A stretch of 64,000 nucleotides of DNA from an uncultured Erythrobacter sp. (GTDB lineage: Bacteria > Pseudomonadota > Alphaproteobacteria > Sphingomonadales > Sphingomonadaceae): positions 124,001 through 188,000 of the forward strand of contig CANLAD010000001.1 of assembly GCA_947488755.1 (NCBI GenBank). Direction: 5' to 3'. The notes under the pieces were generated by a model that was given only the letters and a program-made list of their open reading frames with translations, made no database searches and was not told the DNA's origin. Each line of letters begins with the position of its first letter. Positions within the stretch are counted from its first letter, which is position 1. Positions 18,842-29,731 of the stretch are shown here, in pieces. Made by a program: the position numbers and the translations under genes.

Positions 18842-21800
18842 CTATTCGGCGAAGACGCCTTCGAGGCGGTCCTCGAGTTCGTCATTGGCTTCGCGCAGTG
18901 CGGCGAGCGTCTCTTCGTCCGGTTCCCACAATTGGCGATCGCATGCTTCGAGCAGGCGGCTGGCGACCCGCGCGGAGGCTTTCGGATTGAGCTGTGAAAG
19001 CCGCTTGCGCATCTCTTCGTCGAGCACGAAGGTCTCGGAAATCTTCTGGTAAACCCAGGGTGCAACTTCGCCGGTGGTCGCCGACCAGCCCAGCGTGTTG
19101 GTCACGTGCAGTTCGATGTTGCGCACACCTTCAAAGCCATGGTCGAGCATGCCTTCGAACCATTTCGGGTTGAGCGTGCGGGTGCGGGTTTCGAGGTCGA
19201 TCTGCTCGGCCAGCGTGCGCACCTTGGTGCTGCCGCGCGTTGCGTCGAGGATATAGACCGGTGCCTCGGAGCCTTTGGCCCGCGCGATCGAGCGGCTTAC
19301 CCCGCCGAGGCCGTCGACATACTGGTCGAGATCGGTGATGCCGACTTCGATGCTTTCGAGATTCTGATAGGTGAACTCGACGTCCTTGAGCGCGGAAGTC
19401 AGCAATTCGCGCTGCTGCACCGGCGTGCCCTTGACCCCGTAGGCAAAACCCTTGTTGATCTCGAAGGCGTTGGCAAGCTCGTCGGGATCGGTCCACACGC
19501 CGCCGTCGATCATCTGGTTGACGTTTGCGCCATAGGCCCCTTCGGCATTGGAGAAGACCCGCAAGGCAGCGGTCTCGATGTCGATGCCATGCTCTTCAGC
19601 GCGGGCGAGCGTGTGCTTGCGCACGAAATTGGCATGCTCCGGCTCGTCTGCCTGCGCGGCCAGCAAGGCGGCTTCGGCCAGCATCCGCGTCTGCATCGGC
19701 AGCAGATCGCGGAAGATGCCCGAAAGCGTCATCACCACGTCGATCCGTGGGCGGCCCAAGTCTTCCAGCGGGATCAGCTCTGCGCCGCACAGCCGACCGT
19801 AAGAGTCGCGCCGGGGCCGGGCGCCCATAAGTGTCAGCGCCTGAGCGATCTGGACGCCTTCGGACTTCATGTTGTCCGTGCCCCACAGCACCATCGCGAT
19901 GCTTTCGGGAAAATCCGCGCCGCCGTTCACATGCCGCGCCAGCAGCCGTTCGGCCTGGTCACGACCCTGCTCGCAGGCAAAGCGCGAAGGCAGCAGAAAC
20001 GGATCGAAGCCGTGGATGTTACGTCCCGTCGGCAGGACATCGGGATTGGCGACCACATCGCCGCCAGGTGCAGGCTGGACGTAGCAGCCGTCGAGCGCGT
20101 GAATGAGTGAGCCGAGCTCATCGCTCGAATCGAGGCGGGCGCCCAGATCGTCACGATCCGCGTTCTCGTCCGTGCTCGCTTCCATCATGGCGTCGAGCAT
20201 GTCTTCACGCGCTTCGCCGTCGGGATTGCGTCCAAGGACATGCAAGCCATGCGGGATCAGCGCTTCTTCGAGTTCGTAGAGCCGCGCGGAGAGTCCGCCG
20301 ATATCGGTGCATTCGATATCAAGCGCGTCGCATTGATCGGCGATGATCTGTTCGAGATCGGCGCGCTCATCGGCATTGTCTAAATCGCCGGTCATCCGCC
20401 AGCGCTCGAGGCTCGCCTTGAGTTCGACGAGGCCCTTGTAGAGCCCGGCCTGTGCGAGCGGCGGCGTGAGATAGCTGATCAGCGTTGCGCCAGAGCGGCG
20501 CTTGGCCAGCATGCCCTCGGACGGGTTATTCGCGGCGTAGAGGTAATAGTTCGGCAGGTCGCCGATCAGCCGTTCGGGCCAGCATTCGCTGGTCATGCCA
20601 GCTTGCTTGCCGGGCATGAACTCTAGCGCGCCATGCGTGCCGAAATGCAGCACCGAATGCGCGCCGAAATCCTCGCGGATGTAGCGGTAGAATGCGCTGA
20701 AGGCGTGGGTTGGTGCAAAATTGCCTTCGAACAGCAGGCGCATTGGGTCGCCTTCATATCCGAACGCTGGCTGGATACCGACGAAGACGTTGCCGAAATG
20801 CGCGCCCAGCACCTGAATGTGGCCGCCATCGCTCTGCGCCTTGCCGGGCGCGGGGCCCCATTGCGCTTCGATTTCGGCCAGATGCGGTTCGCGCCGGACA
20901 TGCTCGTCGGCCGGAATGCGGTGGGCGACATTGGCGTCCGAGCCGAACCGTTCGGCATTGCCCTTCATGATGGTGTCGCGCAGCGCCTCGACGCTTTCGG
21001 GCACATCGACATCGTAGCCTTCTGCGGCGAGCCGGATGAGGGTCGCGTGCAGCGACTCGTAGACGGCGAGAAATGCCGCCGTTCCGGTTGCCCCCGCATT
21101 GGGCGGAAAGTTGAACAGCACGATTGCCAGCTTGCGCTCGGCTCGCTTGGAACGGTGGAGCGCGATCACTTTGCCGACCTTCGCCGCGATTGCTTCGGCG
21201 CGCTCGGGGCATCCCTGCATCGCCTGCAACCGGGCACCTTCGGCGCGTTCGCACTTGCGTTCGCAGCCATTGCAGGTCGGGCCAGTGCCGCCCGAACGTC
21301 CGCCGAACACGCTTGGCGCGACCGCGCCGTCAAGCTCGGGAAGGGCGACCATCATTGTGGCTTCGAGCGGAAGCAGGCCCTGATCGCGCGAGCGCCATTC
21401 CTCGACCGACTGGAACTCGATCGCGTGCGCGGCGATGTAAGGGACGTCCAATTCGCCGAGTACTTCGCGCGCAGCCTCGGCGTCGTTGTAAGCGGGGCCA
21501 CCGACCAACGAAAAGCCGGTCAGGTTTACGATCGCATCGACTGTCGGCTCGCCGCGCTCGACGAAGAACTTTTCTATTGCGGGCCGCGCGTCGAGCCCGC
21601 TGGCGAACACCGGCACGACTTTCAGGCCGGCGGCTTCGAATGCGGCGATTGCGCCGTCGTAGTGCCCGCTGTCATGGCCCAGCAGATAGGAGCGCAGCAG
21701 GATCAGGCCAACCGTGCCATTCTTGCCGCCGCCATTCGCCTTATCATCGCGCGGTAGCAGACGCAGGCTTTCGGAAATGCGTTGCCTGGTGCGCGGGTGA

Positions 21801-22474
21801 TAGACCCCCGTTTCGGGGTATTCGACCGGCGCTTCCGCTTCGGTCTCACCACGGCGCTCCTCGCGCTCTCCGGCGGCATACCGGTCGATCAGCGAGCGGA
21901 CCATCGCAACGACGTTCTCGTCCGATCCGGCGAGCCAGTATTGCATCGTCAGGAAATAGGCCCGCACGTCCTGCGCGGTGCCGGGAATGAACTTGAGGAT
22001 CTTTGGCAGGCGGCGCAGCATCTTCATCTGGCCCGCGCCAGAGCTTGCGCCCTGCTTCTTCGATCCGCGCAGCTTCTTGAGCAGCGCCAGAGGTCCCTTG
22101 GCGGGCGCATCCATGCGGTACGCGCCCATGCGGGTCAGCTTGACCACTTCGCCCGCCGACATCAGGCAGACCATCGCGTCGCACTCTTCGCGGCGCGCTT
22201 CGAGTGTCGGCATGATCGCGCGGACATGGTCGTCCAGGAATAGCATGGTCGCGATCACGATGTCGGCCTCGGCAATCGCGGCCTTGGTCTGGTCGAGCGC
22301 GCCTTCCTGACGATCCCAGTCCGATGCGGCATGCAGGGTGAGGCGGATGTTGTCCTCGGCCAGCACCTCATCGGCCCGATCGACCGCACCCTTTAGGTGG
22401 TTGTCGAGCGTGACGATCGCGACGCGAACCGGCGCGGTATCTGCCACAGGCGGAGGATTGACCTTACCGTGCAT
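18842..22474 (-). CDS. bchH: Magnesium chelatase, large catalytic subunit
   Basis: BchH binds protoporphyrin IX and inserts Mg2+ with the BchI-BchD ATPase complex, the committed step into bacteriochlorophyll. The protein of about 1210 residues has the CobN/Mg-chelatase features [39 protein letters not shown] and [20 protein letters not shown] chose the ATG at 22474, which overlaps the bchB stop by 11 bases and gives MHGKVNPPP; upstream in-frame ATGs lie inside bchB coding sequence. Four cysteines in [16 protein letters not shown] could hold a metal or cluster and are found in some homologues. Confidence 0.97.
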   Translation of the reverse strand: MHGKVNPPPVADTAPVRVAIVTLDNHLKGAVDRADEVLAEDNIRLTLHAASDWDRQEGALDQTKAAIAEADIVIATMLFLDDHVRAIMPTLEARREECDAMVCLMSAGEVVKLTRMGAYRMDAPAKGPLALLKKLRGSKKQGASSGAGQMKMLRRLPKILKFIPGTAQDVRAYFLTMQYWLAGSDENVVAMVRSLIDRYAAGEREERRGETEAEAPVEYPETGVYHPRTRQRISESLRLLPRDDKANGGGKNGTVGLILLRSYLLGHDSGHYDGAIAAFEAAGLKVVPVFASGLDARPAIEKFFVERGEPTVDAIVNLTGFSLVGGPAYNDAEAAREVLGELDVPYIAAHAIEFQSVEEWRSRDQGLLPLEATMMVALPELDGAVAPSVFGGRSGGTGPTCNGCERKCERAEGARLQAMQGCPERAEAIAAKVGKVIALHRSKRAERKLAIVLFNFPPNAGATGTAAFLAVYESLHATLIRLAAEGYDVDVPESVEALRDTIMKGNAERFGSDANVAHRIPADEHVRREPHLAEIEAQWGPAPGKAQSDGGHIQVLGAHFGNVFVGIQPAFGYEGDPMRLLFEGNFAPTHAFSAFYRYIREDFGAHSVLHFGTHGALEFMPGKQAGMTSECWPERLIGDLPNYYLYAANNPSEGMLAKRRSGATLISYLTPPLAQAGLYKGLVELKASLERWRMTGDLDNADERADLEQIIADQCDALDIECTDIGGLSARLYELEEALIPHGLHVLGRNPDGEAREDMLDAMMEASTDENADRDDLGARLDSSDELGSLIHALDGCYVQPAPGGDVVANPDVLPTGRNIHGFDPFLLPSRFACEQGRDQAERLLARHVNGGADFPESIAMVLWGTDNMKSEGVQIAQALTLMGARPRRDSYGRLCGAELIPLEDLGRPRIDVVMTLSGIFRDLLPMQTRMLAEAALLAAQADEPEHANFVRKHTLARAEEHGIDIETAALRVFSNAEGAYGANVNQMIDGGVWTDPDELANAFEINKGFAYGVKGTPVQQRELLTSALKDVEFTYQNLESIEVGITDLDQYVDGLGGVSRSIARAKGSEAPVYILDATRGSTKVRTLAEQIDLETRTRTLNPKWFEGMLDHGFEGVRNIELHVTNTLGWSATTGEVAPWVYQKISETFVLDEEMRKRLSQLNPKASARVASRLLEACDRQLWEPDEETLAALREANDELEDRLEGVFAE

Positions 22475-24029
22475 AGTGCGCCTTCGCATCATAGAGGGTG
22501 TCGAGATCAATTTGGGCAAGGCCCTGATCGGCTGCGTAGTTCTCGGTGTTGCGACGTGCCTTTCCGCGCACGAAGAACGGGATTTTCTTCAGCTCACGCT
22601 CCGCTTCGTCTGTCCACAGGTTCTGCTCGGTGGTCGCTTCGCTTTCCGGTTCGAGCGTCATCACCGACGCATCGTCAGGAGCGGACGTCTTGCGCGGCGA
22701 GTGCGCGGCGTGGTGCGAAGGTCCGGCTTCGTCGGAGAATTCGAAATCCTCGCGGAACATGGTGAGCAGGTGCTCTTCCAGCCCCATCACGAGCGGGTGT
22801 ACCCAGCTGTCGAAGATGACGTTCGCGCCTTCGAAACCCATCTGCGGCGAGTGGCGCGCCGGGAAGTCCTGAACGTGGACGGGTGAGGAGATCACCGCGC
22901 AGGCAAGGCCCAGCCGCTTGGCGATGTGGCGCTCCATCTGCGTGCCGAGCACCAGCTCGGGCGAGGCGGCGGCAATGGCTTCCTCGACTGCAAGATGATC
23001 GTCGGTGATGAGCGGCTCGACGCCGTATTCCTTCGCCGCGGCACGAATCTCGCGGGCGAATTCGCGGTTGTAGCAGCCAAGGCCGCAGACCTCGAAGCCG
23101 AGTTCATCGCGGGCAATCCGCGCTGCGGCGACGGCGTGGGTCGCATCGCCGAACACGAACACGCGCTTGCCGGTGAGGTAGGTCGAATCGACGCTACGGC
23201 TCCACCATGGCATCCGGGAATGAGTGTCGCCGAGGGCAGGCGTGGGATCTGCACCTGCCAACTCGGCGACGTCGGTAATGAACGCACGAGTGGCGCCCAC
23301 ACCGATAGGGACGGTCCGCACGGCTGGCTGGTTGAACGTGCGTTCAAGCCAGCGTGCGGCCTCATCTGCAATTTCGGGATAGAGAATGATGTTGAAATCG
23401 GCCGCGCCGATGCGGGCGATGTCGGATGGCGTCGCGCCAAGCGGAGCAACAAGATTGATCTCGACGCCCAGCGCATCGAGGATTTTGCGGATTTCGACCA
23501 GATCGTCGCGGTGGCGGAAACCGAGCGCTGCCGGGCCAAGGATGTTAGCGAGGGCGGGGCGGCCTTCGCGGTCAGGACGCACGACGTTCTTGTCCGCCAG
23601 ATGCCGTACGATCTGATAGAAGGTCTCCGCCGCGCCCCAGTTTTCCTTGCGCTGATAGCTCGGCAGTTCGAGCGGGATAGCCGGGCAGGGCAGGTCCATC
23701 GCCTCGGTCAATCCACCCGGATCGTCCTGGATCAGCTCCGCCGTGCACGAAGCGCCGACGATCATCGCCTGCGGCTTGAACCGTTCGGCGGCTTCGCGCG
23801 CCGCGTCCTGGAAAAGCTGCGCCGTATCCTTGCCAAGATCGCGCGCCTCGAACGTGGTGTAGGTCACCGGCGGGCGCTTGCCGCGCCGCTCGATCATGGT
23901 GAACAGCAGGTCCGCATACGTGTCACCCTGCGGCGCGTGCAGCACATAGTGCAGCCCTTCCATCGCGGTCGCGATCCGCATCGCGCCGACATGCGGGGGG
24001 CCTTCATATGTCCAGACGGAGAGTTGCAT
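22464..24029 (-). CDS. bchB: Light-independent protochlorophyllide reductase subunit B
   Basis: BchB forms the catalytic heterotetramer with BchN that reduces ring D of protochlorophyllide. The 521-residue protein begins [20 protein letters not shown] and has Asp at residue 36 (in [11 protein letters not shown]), the unusual aspartate ligand of the NB cluster described in this enzyme, along with the Cys-containing [16 protein letters not shown]. The ATG at 24029 follows the bchN stop by 4 bases, with GGAGG overlapping the end of bchN. The C-terminal region contains the small protochlorophyllide reductase domain, ending near AKAHYAR. Confidence 0.97.
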   Translation of the reverse strand: MQLSVWTYEGPPHVGAMRIATAMEGLHYVLHAPQGDTYADLLFTMIERRGKRPPVTYTTFEARDLGKDTAQLFQDAAREAAERFKPQAMIVGASCTAELIQDDPGGLTEAMDLPCPAIPLELPSYQRKENWGAAETFYQIVRHLADKNVVRPDREGRPALANILGPAALGFRHRDDLVEIRKILDALGVEINLVAPLGATPSDIARIGAADFNIILYPEIADEAARWLERTFNQPAVRTVPIGVGATRAFITDVAELAGADPTPALGDTHSRMPWWSRSVDSTYLTGKRVFVFGDATHAVAAARIARDELGFEVCGLGCYNREFAREIRAAAKEYGVEPLITDDHLAVEEAIAAASPELVLGTQMERHIAKRLGLACAVISSPVHVQDFPARHSPQMGFEGANVIFDSWVHPLVMGLEEHLLTMFREDFEFSDEAGPSHHAAHSPRKTSAPDDASVMTLEPESEATTEQNLWTDEAERELKKIPFFVRGKARRNTENYAADQGLAQIDLDTLYDAKAHYAR

Positions 24030-24033
24030 GGCC

Positions 24034-25913
<1,880 letters not shown>

Positions 25914-25946
25914 CTGGTCTCGATACCCTTCTTTGTCAGGATTGGA

Positions 25947-25975
25947 GATTAACCCCAAGACATTCCAAGTGTCAA
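25947..25975 (-). promoter_or_regulatory. Predicted sigma-70-type promoter of the bchF operon
   Basis: On the minus strand TTGACA (25975-25970) is followed after exactly 17 bases by TTAATC (25952-25947), a fair -35/-10 pair. The -35 hexamer is the promoter-proximal half of a PpsR box, so repressor binding would block polymerase. Transcription would begin about 25940, roughly 27 bases before the chosen bchF ATG. Confidence 0.6.
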
Positions 25976-25987
25976 CTGAATTGGACA
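25970..25987. promoter_or_regulatory. PpsR box 1 (bchF side)
   Basis: TGTCAACTGAATTGGACA is a perfect TGT-N12-ACA palindrome, the consensus for PpsR/CrtJ, the aerobic repressor of photosynthesis genes. It overlaps the predicted bchF -35 element and lies 8 bases from a second box. Confidence 0.9.
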
Positions 25988-25995
25988 TCTAAAAT

Positions 25996-26013
25996 TGTTG
26001 ACACTTCAACACA
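25996..26013. promoter_or_regulatory. PpsR box 2 (ppaA side)
   Basis: TGTTGACACTTCAACACA is a second perfect TGT-N12-ACA site, 26 bases start to start from box 1. It has extra dyad symmetry (TGTTGA/TCAACA). Lying between bchF and ppaA, it probably lets PpsR bind as paired dimers and regulate both directions, including its own operon. Confidence 0.9.
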
Positions 26014-26161
26014 GGTCCGCGAGGCGATTTGCGCATCGCTTGAAAAAGGCGTAAGTGTTGGAACGTCGGCTTTGGCTGTCACGATGTTGGAGTAGGCTGG
26101 GTTGGCAAGAGCGCGGAAGGCGCGGGCCCTGGTGCAAGGCCGGGGGGGAAGGACGGTCCGA

Positions 26162-27076
26162 GTGAAAGGCCCGCAGAACAAAAGCTTGATCGGCAACGCA
26201 CCGGTCGCGCTGCGCAAGATGCTCGATCCACTAAGGCGTGGAAAATATGCCGATCACTCCGTGCAGCCATGCGATGGCCTTGGTTCCGCAGACGACGCTG
26301 TCGGAACCATTATCGAAAGCGATATCGTCCCGCGCCTGTTGATGGCGCACACGATCACTTCGCCCAAGCGCTCGCGCAAAAAGGCAGTCGAGATCGACGA
26401 TGCGGCCGTATCGCGATTCGCCAGCCTTCCCATGGAGGTCGAGGCGGCCGAGCTCATGGACGAGGTGGACCGGTTCCTGAGCGACGGCATCGATGTCGAG
26501 ACGGTCTATGTCGATCTCCTCGCCCCCACTGCCCGCGCGCTCGGAGAGTCGTGGGAGCGCGACGAATGCGACTTCATTGAAGTCACCATGGGCCTTTGGC
26601 GGCTGCAGGAGGTCATGCGTGAGATCGGCGGCCGGTATCCTTCGCTGCGCCAGAAATCCGGCCCCAGCAATTGTGTCTCCGCCCTGTTTTCACCGATGCC
26701 GGGCGACGATCACAGCTTCGGCGCGCTGATGATCGACGACGTCTTTGCGCGCGCGGGATGGAACAGCGAAGCCGTGCCGCAGCCCGAACGCCGCGAGCTG
26801 CTCGACACCGTGTCTCGCCGGCCCTTCGACCTCATTGGCCTCACAGTCACGCGCGAATGCCCGCCGGGCACCTTGCGCAATCTCATTCTCGCCTTGCGAA
26901 AGGCTTCGAACAATCCGCAGGTCGCCATCTTGATAGGCGGTCATTTCGTCAACAACGACCCCGCGATTGTCGCGGAAGTCGGAGCCGATGGGACCGGCAC
27001 CGACGCTCGAGCTGCGCTTGACGTGGCCGGGCGATTGGTTGCGTCCGCGCAAACGCGCGTACCGACCCAGGAATAG
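26162..27076 (+). CDS. ppaA: Cobalamin-binding photosynthesis regulator PpaA/AerR
   Basis: PpaA/AerR proteins bind cobalamin in a light-dependent way and act on PpsR/CrtJ. The protein of about 304 residues has a helical region with IIESDIVPRLLMAH and a B12-binding domain with DDHSFGALMIDDVFARAGW, matching the D-x-H-x-x-G cobalamin-ligand motif, and GLTVTREC plus ILIGGHFVNNDP in the remainder. I propose the GTG at 26162, which has GGAAGGA upstream; a TTG at 26102 and an ATG at 26219 are alternatives. It lies 13 bases upstream of ppsR in an operon, the usual pairing. Confidence 0.85.
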   Translation: MKGPQNKSLIGNAPVALRKMLDPLRRGKYADHSVQPCDGLGSADDAVGTIIESDIVPRLLMAHTITSPKRSRKKAVEIDDAAVSRFASLPMEVEAAELMDEVDRFLSDGIDVETVYVDLLAPTARALGESWERDECDFIEVTMGLWRLQEVMREIGGRYPSLRQKSGPSNCVSALFSPMPGDDHSFGALMIDDVFARAGWNSEAVPQPERRELLDTVSRRPFDLIGLTVTRECPPGTLRNLILALRKASNNPQVAILIGGHFVNNDPAIVAEVGADGTGTDARAALDVAGRLVASAQTRVPTQE

Positions 27077-27089
27077 GTCCGCGCGCAAG

Positions 27090-28523
27090 ATGCTGACACG
27101 CAAGCATTCCATCGAAGGCAAGCAGCCTTTCGGTCAGGCGACCGAGCTGTTCGAGACGCTCGACGCAGAGGCTGCTATGAAGCTTGCCCTGCTGGCGGGA
27201 GACATCACCCTGGTGCTCGACGACACCGGGACAATCCTCGATACGGCGTACGACCCTGACTATTTCGCAGATTTCGAAGGGTGGGAGGGCACCAACTGGA
27301 TCGACACCGTGACGGAGGAAAGCCGCCTGAAGGTCATGGAAATGCTGGCCGCATCGCGGCGCGGTGAAACGCAGCACTGGCGCCAGGTCAACCATCCCAC
27401 CCGCCACGGCGACGTGCCGATCCGTTACGTCGTGCTGTCGGTCAACGAGGGCGAGCATCGCATCGCTTTCGGTCGCGATCTGCGCGACTCGGCGCGAATG
27501 CAGCAGCGCCTGCTCCAGGTTCAGCAATCGCTTGAACGCGACTATCTGCGCATGCGTCAGCTCGAGGCGCGCTATCGCACTTTGTTCGAAATGTCGGGCG
27601 AGGCGACGATGATTATCGAAGCGGCGACCCTGCGCGTGCGCGAGGCGAATCCGGCCGCTCACCGGCTGCTGGGCGCAAAGGACAATTCGCTGGGCGGCAA
27701 GAAGGTCTTGAGCCTGCTGGCCAAGGATTCGCGCGACGCGTTTCAGGCGCTCGCGGGCGCTGCGCTGGCCTCCGACAATGCCGCTCCGATCGAGATCGGC
27801 CTGTCGCATGCGAAGCAGCGCGTGATCGCCACCGCATCGGGCTTCATGCAAGACCGCGGACGGTTCATCCTGCTGCGCCTCGCGCGCGCGAACGACGATA
27901 GCGCAGAGTCGGGAAGCGGGGAAAGATCGCCGGTTCTGGCGCTGGTCGATGCCATGCCCGACGCCTTCGTGATCGCCGATCCAGAGATGAACGTCGTCAG
28001 CGCCAATGCATCCTTCCTCGAACTCGCACACGCCGCGAGTATCGACCAGTTGCGCGGTCAACCATTGGCAAACTGGTTGGGCCGTCCGGGGATCGACCTT
28101 GAGTTGATCGAGGGCCAGATCGACCAGCATGGATCGGCCCGCAATGTCAGCACGGTCATGCGGATTGGCGAGGATATCGAGGATGAACCGGTGGAAATCT
28201 CAGCAGTGCGCAGCTCGGGCGAAGAGGCGCTTTATGCGTTTGTCATCCGCCCGATCGGTCGGCGCCTGCGCGATCTGCCGCCCGGATCGCACGACATGCC
28301 GCGTTCCGTAGAACAACTCACCGATCTGGTGGGTCGCATGTCGCTCAAGGATATCGTCCGCGAAAGCACCGATCTGATCGAGCGGCTGTGTATCGAAGCG
28401 GCGTTGACCTACACCTCCGACAATCGCGCTTCGGCCGCCGAGATTCTCGGCCTGTCACGCCAGAGCCTCTATTCCAAGCTTCACCGTCACGGGCTGGGCA
28501 ATCTGACGAGCGACGCGGACTGA
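27090..28523 (+). CDS. ppsR: Photosynthesis gene repressor PpsR/CrtJ
   Basis: PpsR represses bch, crt and puc-type genes by binding TGT-N12-ACA boxes, mostly under aerobic conditions. The 477-residue protein has an N-terminal PAS-like domain, a linker helix with RMQQRLLQVQQSLERDYLRMRQLEARY, a PAS domain from about residue 155, a further PAS domain from about 280 (ALVDAMPDAFVIADPEMNVV), and a Fis-type HTH at the C-terminus (NRASAAEILGLSRQSLYSKL). The whole protein has one cysteine, in ERLCIEAAL just before the HTH. The ATG at 27090 begins 13 bases after ppaA; a longer open frame upstream overlaps ppaA and is rejected. Confidence 0.95.
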   Translation: MLTRKHSIEGKQPFGQATELFETLDAEAAMKLALLAGDITLVLDDTGTILDTAYDPDYFADFEGWEGTNWIDTVTEESRLKVMEMLAASRRGETQHWRQVNHPTRHGDVPIRYVVLSVNEGEHRIAFGRDLRDSARMQQRLLQVQQSLERDYLRMRQLEARYRTLFEMSGEATMIIEAATLRVREANPAAHRLLGAKDNSLGGKKVLSLLAKDSRDAFQALAGAALASDNAAPIEIGLSHAKQRVIATASGFMQDRGRFILLRLARANDDSAESGSGERSPVLALVDAMPDAFVIADPEMNVVSANASFLELAHAASIDQLRGQPLANWLGRPGIDLELIEGQIDQHGSARNVSTVMRIGEDIEDEPVEISAVRSSGEEALYAFVIRPIGRRLRDLPPGSHDMPRSVEQLTDLVGRMSLKDIVRESTDLIERLCIEAALTYTSDNRASAAEILGLSRQSLYSKLHRHGLGNLTSDAD

Positions 28524-28781
28524 ATATTGCCGCCTTGCGCGGACGTAGTCTCCAGATTTCAAGGATTTGGACGCGACCGCCAGTAGCCTCGTGCGCGCTC
28601 ATCGCAAAGGGGTACACAAGGGGGCCTAAAGGGACCGAGAGCGTTTCAGGCGCGCCCCAAGTTGGCTCGCAGGGTAATCAGATGATGCCGCGAACCGACA
28701 TCGCCTTGTCGTACGATTCCAACACGCAGTCTCCTACATAAGCAGAAATTCGACTCGAATTGATCTCTAGGGAAAATGAAG

Positions 28782-28799
28782 TGTCAGTCTGAATTGACA
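28782..28799. promoter_or_regulatory. PpsR box of the bchG operon, overlapping a -35 element
   Basis: TGTCAGTCTGAATTGACA is a perfect TGT-N12-ACA site. Its final six bases, TTGACA (28794-28799), can serve as the -35 element for bchG; 17 bases downstream is TACGTT (28817-28822), a poor -10. The predicted start of transcription would fall close to the bchG ATG at 28829. Confidence 0.88.
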
Positions 28800-28802
28800 G
28801 TC

Positions 28803-28820
28803 TGTCCCGTCAAGCATACG
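28803..28820. promoter_or_regulatory. Imperfect second PpsR-like site at bchG
   Basis: TGTCCCGTCAAGCATACG fits TGT-N12-AC but ends in G rather than A. It starts 21 bases after the perfect box, a spacing close to two helical turns, so it could be a weak second site for a paired repressor dimer. Confidence 0.4.
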
Positions 28821-28828
28821 TTCGACAT

Positions 28829-29731
28829 ATGGAGCGCTCCGCTATCACGACTCGCAATGTGCCAGTTCCGGCGCTGCGCGATGTCGTCCAGCTTCTCAAA
28901 CCGATCACCTGGTTTCCCCCGATGTGGGCCTTCATGTGCGGCGCCGTTTCGTCGGGCGTGGGCCTTGATGGGCGCATCTTCTTCGTCCTCGGCGGCATCC
29001 TGCTCGCAGGGCCGCTGGTATGCGGGACAAGCCAGGCGGTGAACGACTGGTTCGACCGCCACGTCGACGCGATTAACGAGCCTGACCGTCCGATCCCGTC
29101 GGGTCGCATCGCGGGACGGTGGGGGCTTTATATCGCGCTGATCGCTACCGCTGTTTCGGCGCTTGTCGGATGGCTGCTCGGCCCGCTCGTTTTCATCGCA
29201 GCCCTCGTCGGGTTGGCGCTGGCCTGGGGCTACAGCGCCCCGCCATTCCGTTTCAAGACGAGCGGCTGGACCGGACCTGCAGTGGTCGGCTTCACCTATG
29301 AGGGGTTAAGCTGGTTTACCGGGGCCGCCGTGATGCTGGGCGCCATGCCGCGCGTCGAAGTGCTGATCGTGCTCGCGCTCTATTCCATCGGCGCGCACGG
29401 CATCATGACGCTCAACGATTTCAAGGCGGTCGAAGGAGACCGCGCGACCGGGCTTGGCTCGCTCCCCGTCACTCTGGGGGTGGAGCGCGCCGCGCGGCTT
29501 GCCTGCGGCACGATGGCGGCGGCGCAGATCGTGGTCATCGCGCTGCTCGCAATGTGGGGGCTGACGCTTTCGGCACTAGTCGTCGGCGCGGTTCTGATAG
29601 CACAATTCGCCGCCATGCCGCGCCTGCTGTCCGACCCGGCGCGTCATGCGCCGTGGTATAACGGGGTCGGCGTGACGCTGTATGTTCTGGGAATGCTGGC
29701 CGCCGCGCTCGGGCTGGGTGGGTATATCTGA
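28829..29731 (+). CDS. bchG: Bacteriochlorophyll synthase
   Basis: BchG is a UbiA-type membrane prenyltransferase that esterifies bacteriochlorophyllide with geranylgeranyl diphosphate. The 300-residue protein has eight to nine hydrophobic segments, the first Asp-rich motif in NDWFDRHVDAINEPDRPIPSG and the second in NDFKAVEGDRATGLGSLPV. The ATG lies only about 7 bases after a weak -10 candidate, so the message may be nearly leaderless; no Shine-Dalgarno sequence is evident. It begins a plus-strand operon with a PucC-family gene and bchP, joined by stop-start overlaps. Confidence 0.96.
   Translation: MERSAITTRNVPVPALRDVVQLLKPITWFPPMWAFMCGAVSSGVGLDGRIFFVLGGILLAGPLVCGTSQAVNDWFDRHVDAINEPDRPIPSGRIAGRWGLYIALIATAVSALVGWLLGPLVFIAALVGLALAWGYSAPPFRFKTSGWTGPAVVGFTYEGLSWFTGAAVMLGAMPRVEVLIVLALYSIGAHGIMTLNDFKAVEGDRATGLGSLPVTLGVERAARLACGTMAAAQIVVIALLAMWGLTLSALVVGAVLIAQFAAMPRLLSDPARHAPWYNGVGVTLYVLGMLAAALGLGGYI

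Larger units (their letters stand above)
28524..28828. other. Intergenic region between ppsR and bchG
   Basis: This 305-base stretch contains no gene I can support. Its last 50 bases hold the PpsR box and predicted promoter of bchG. The rest shows no clear terminator hairpin with T run after ppsR. An in-frame stretch (28684-28740) could encode a peptide of under 20 residues, but nothing supports its expression. Confidence 0.6.

Noticed and set aside
19106..20110. Long plus-strand frame opposite bchH
   Set aside because: It is an antisense shadow of a certain gene, with no motif and atypical composition.
25914..25988. Extended bchF start at 25988
   Set aside because: The ATG overlaps a PpsR box and lies upstream of the predicted -35 and -10 elements.
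28684..28740. Peptide of under 20 residues before bchG
   Set aside because: No ribosome site of quality, no known family, and nothing supports expression.
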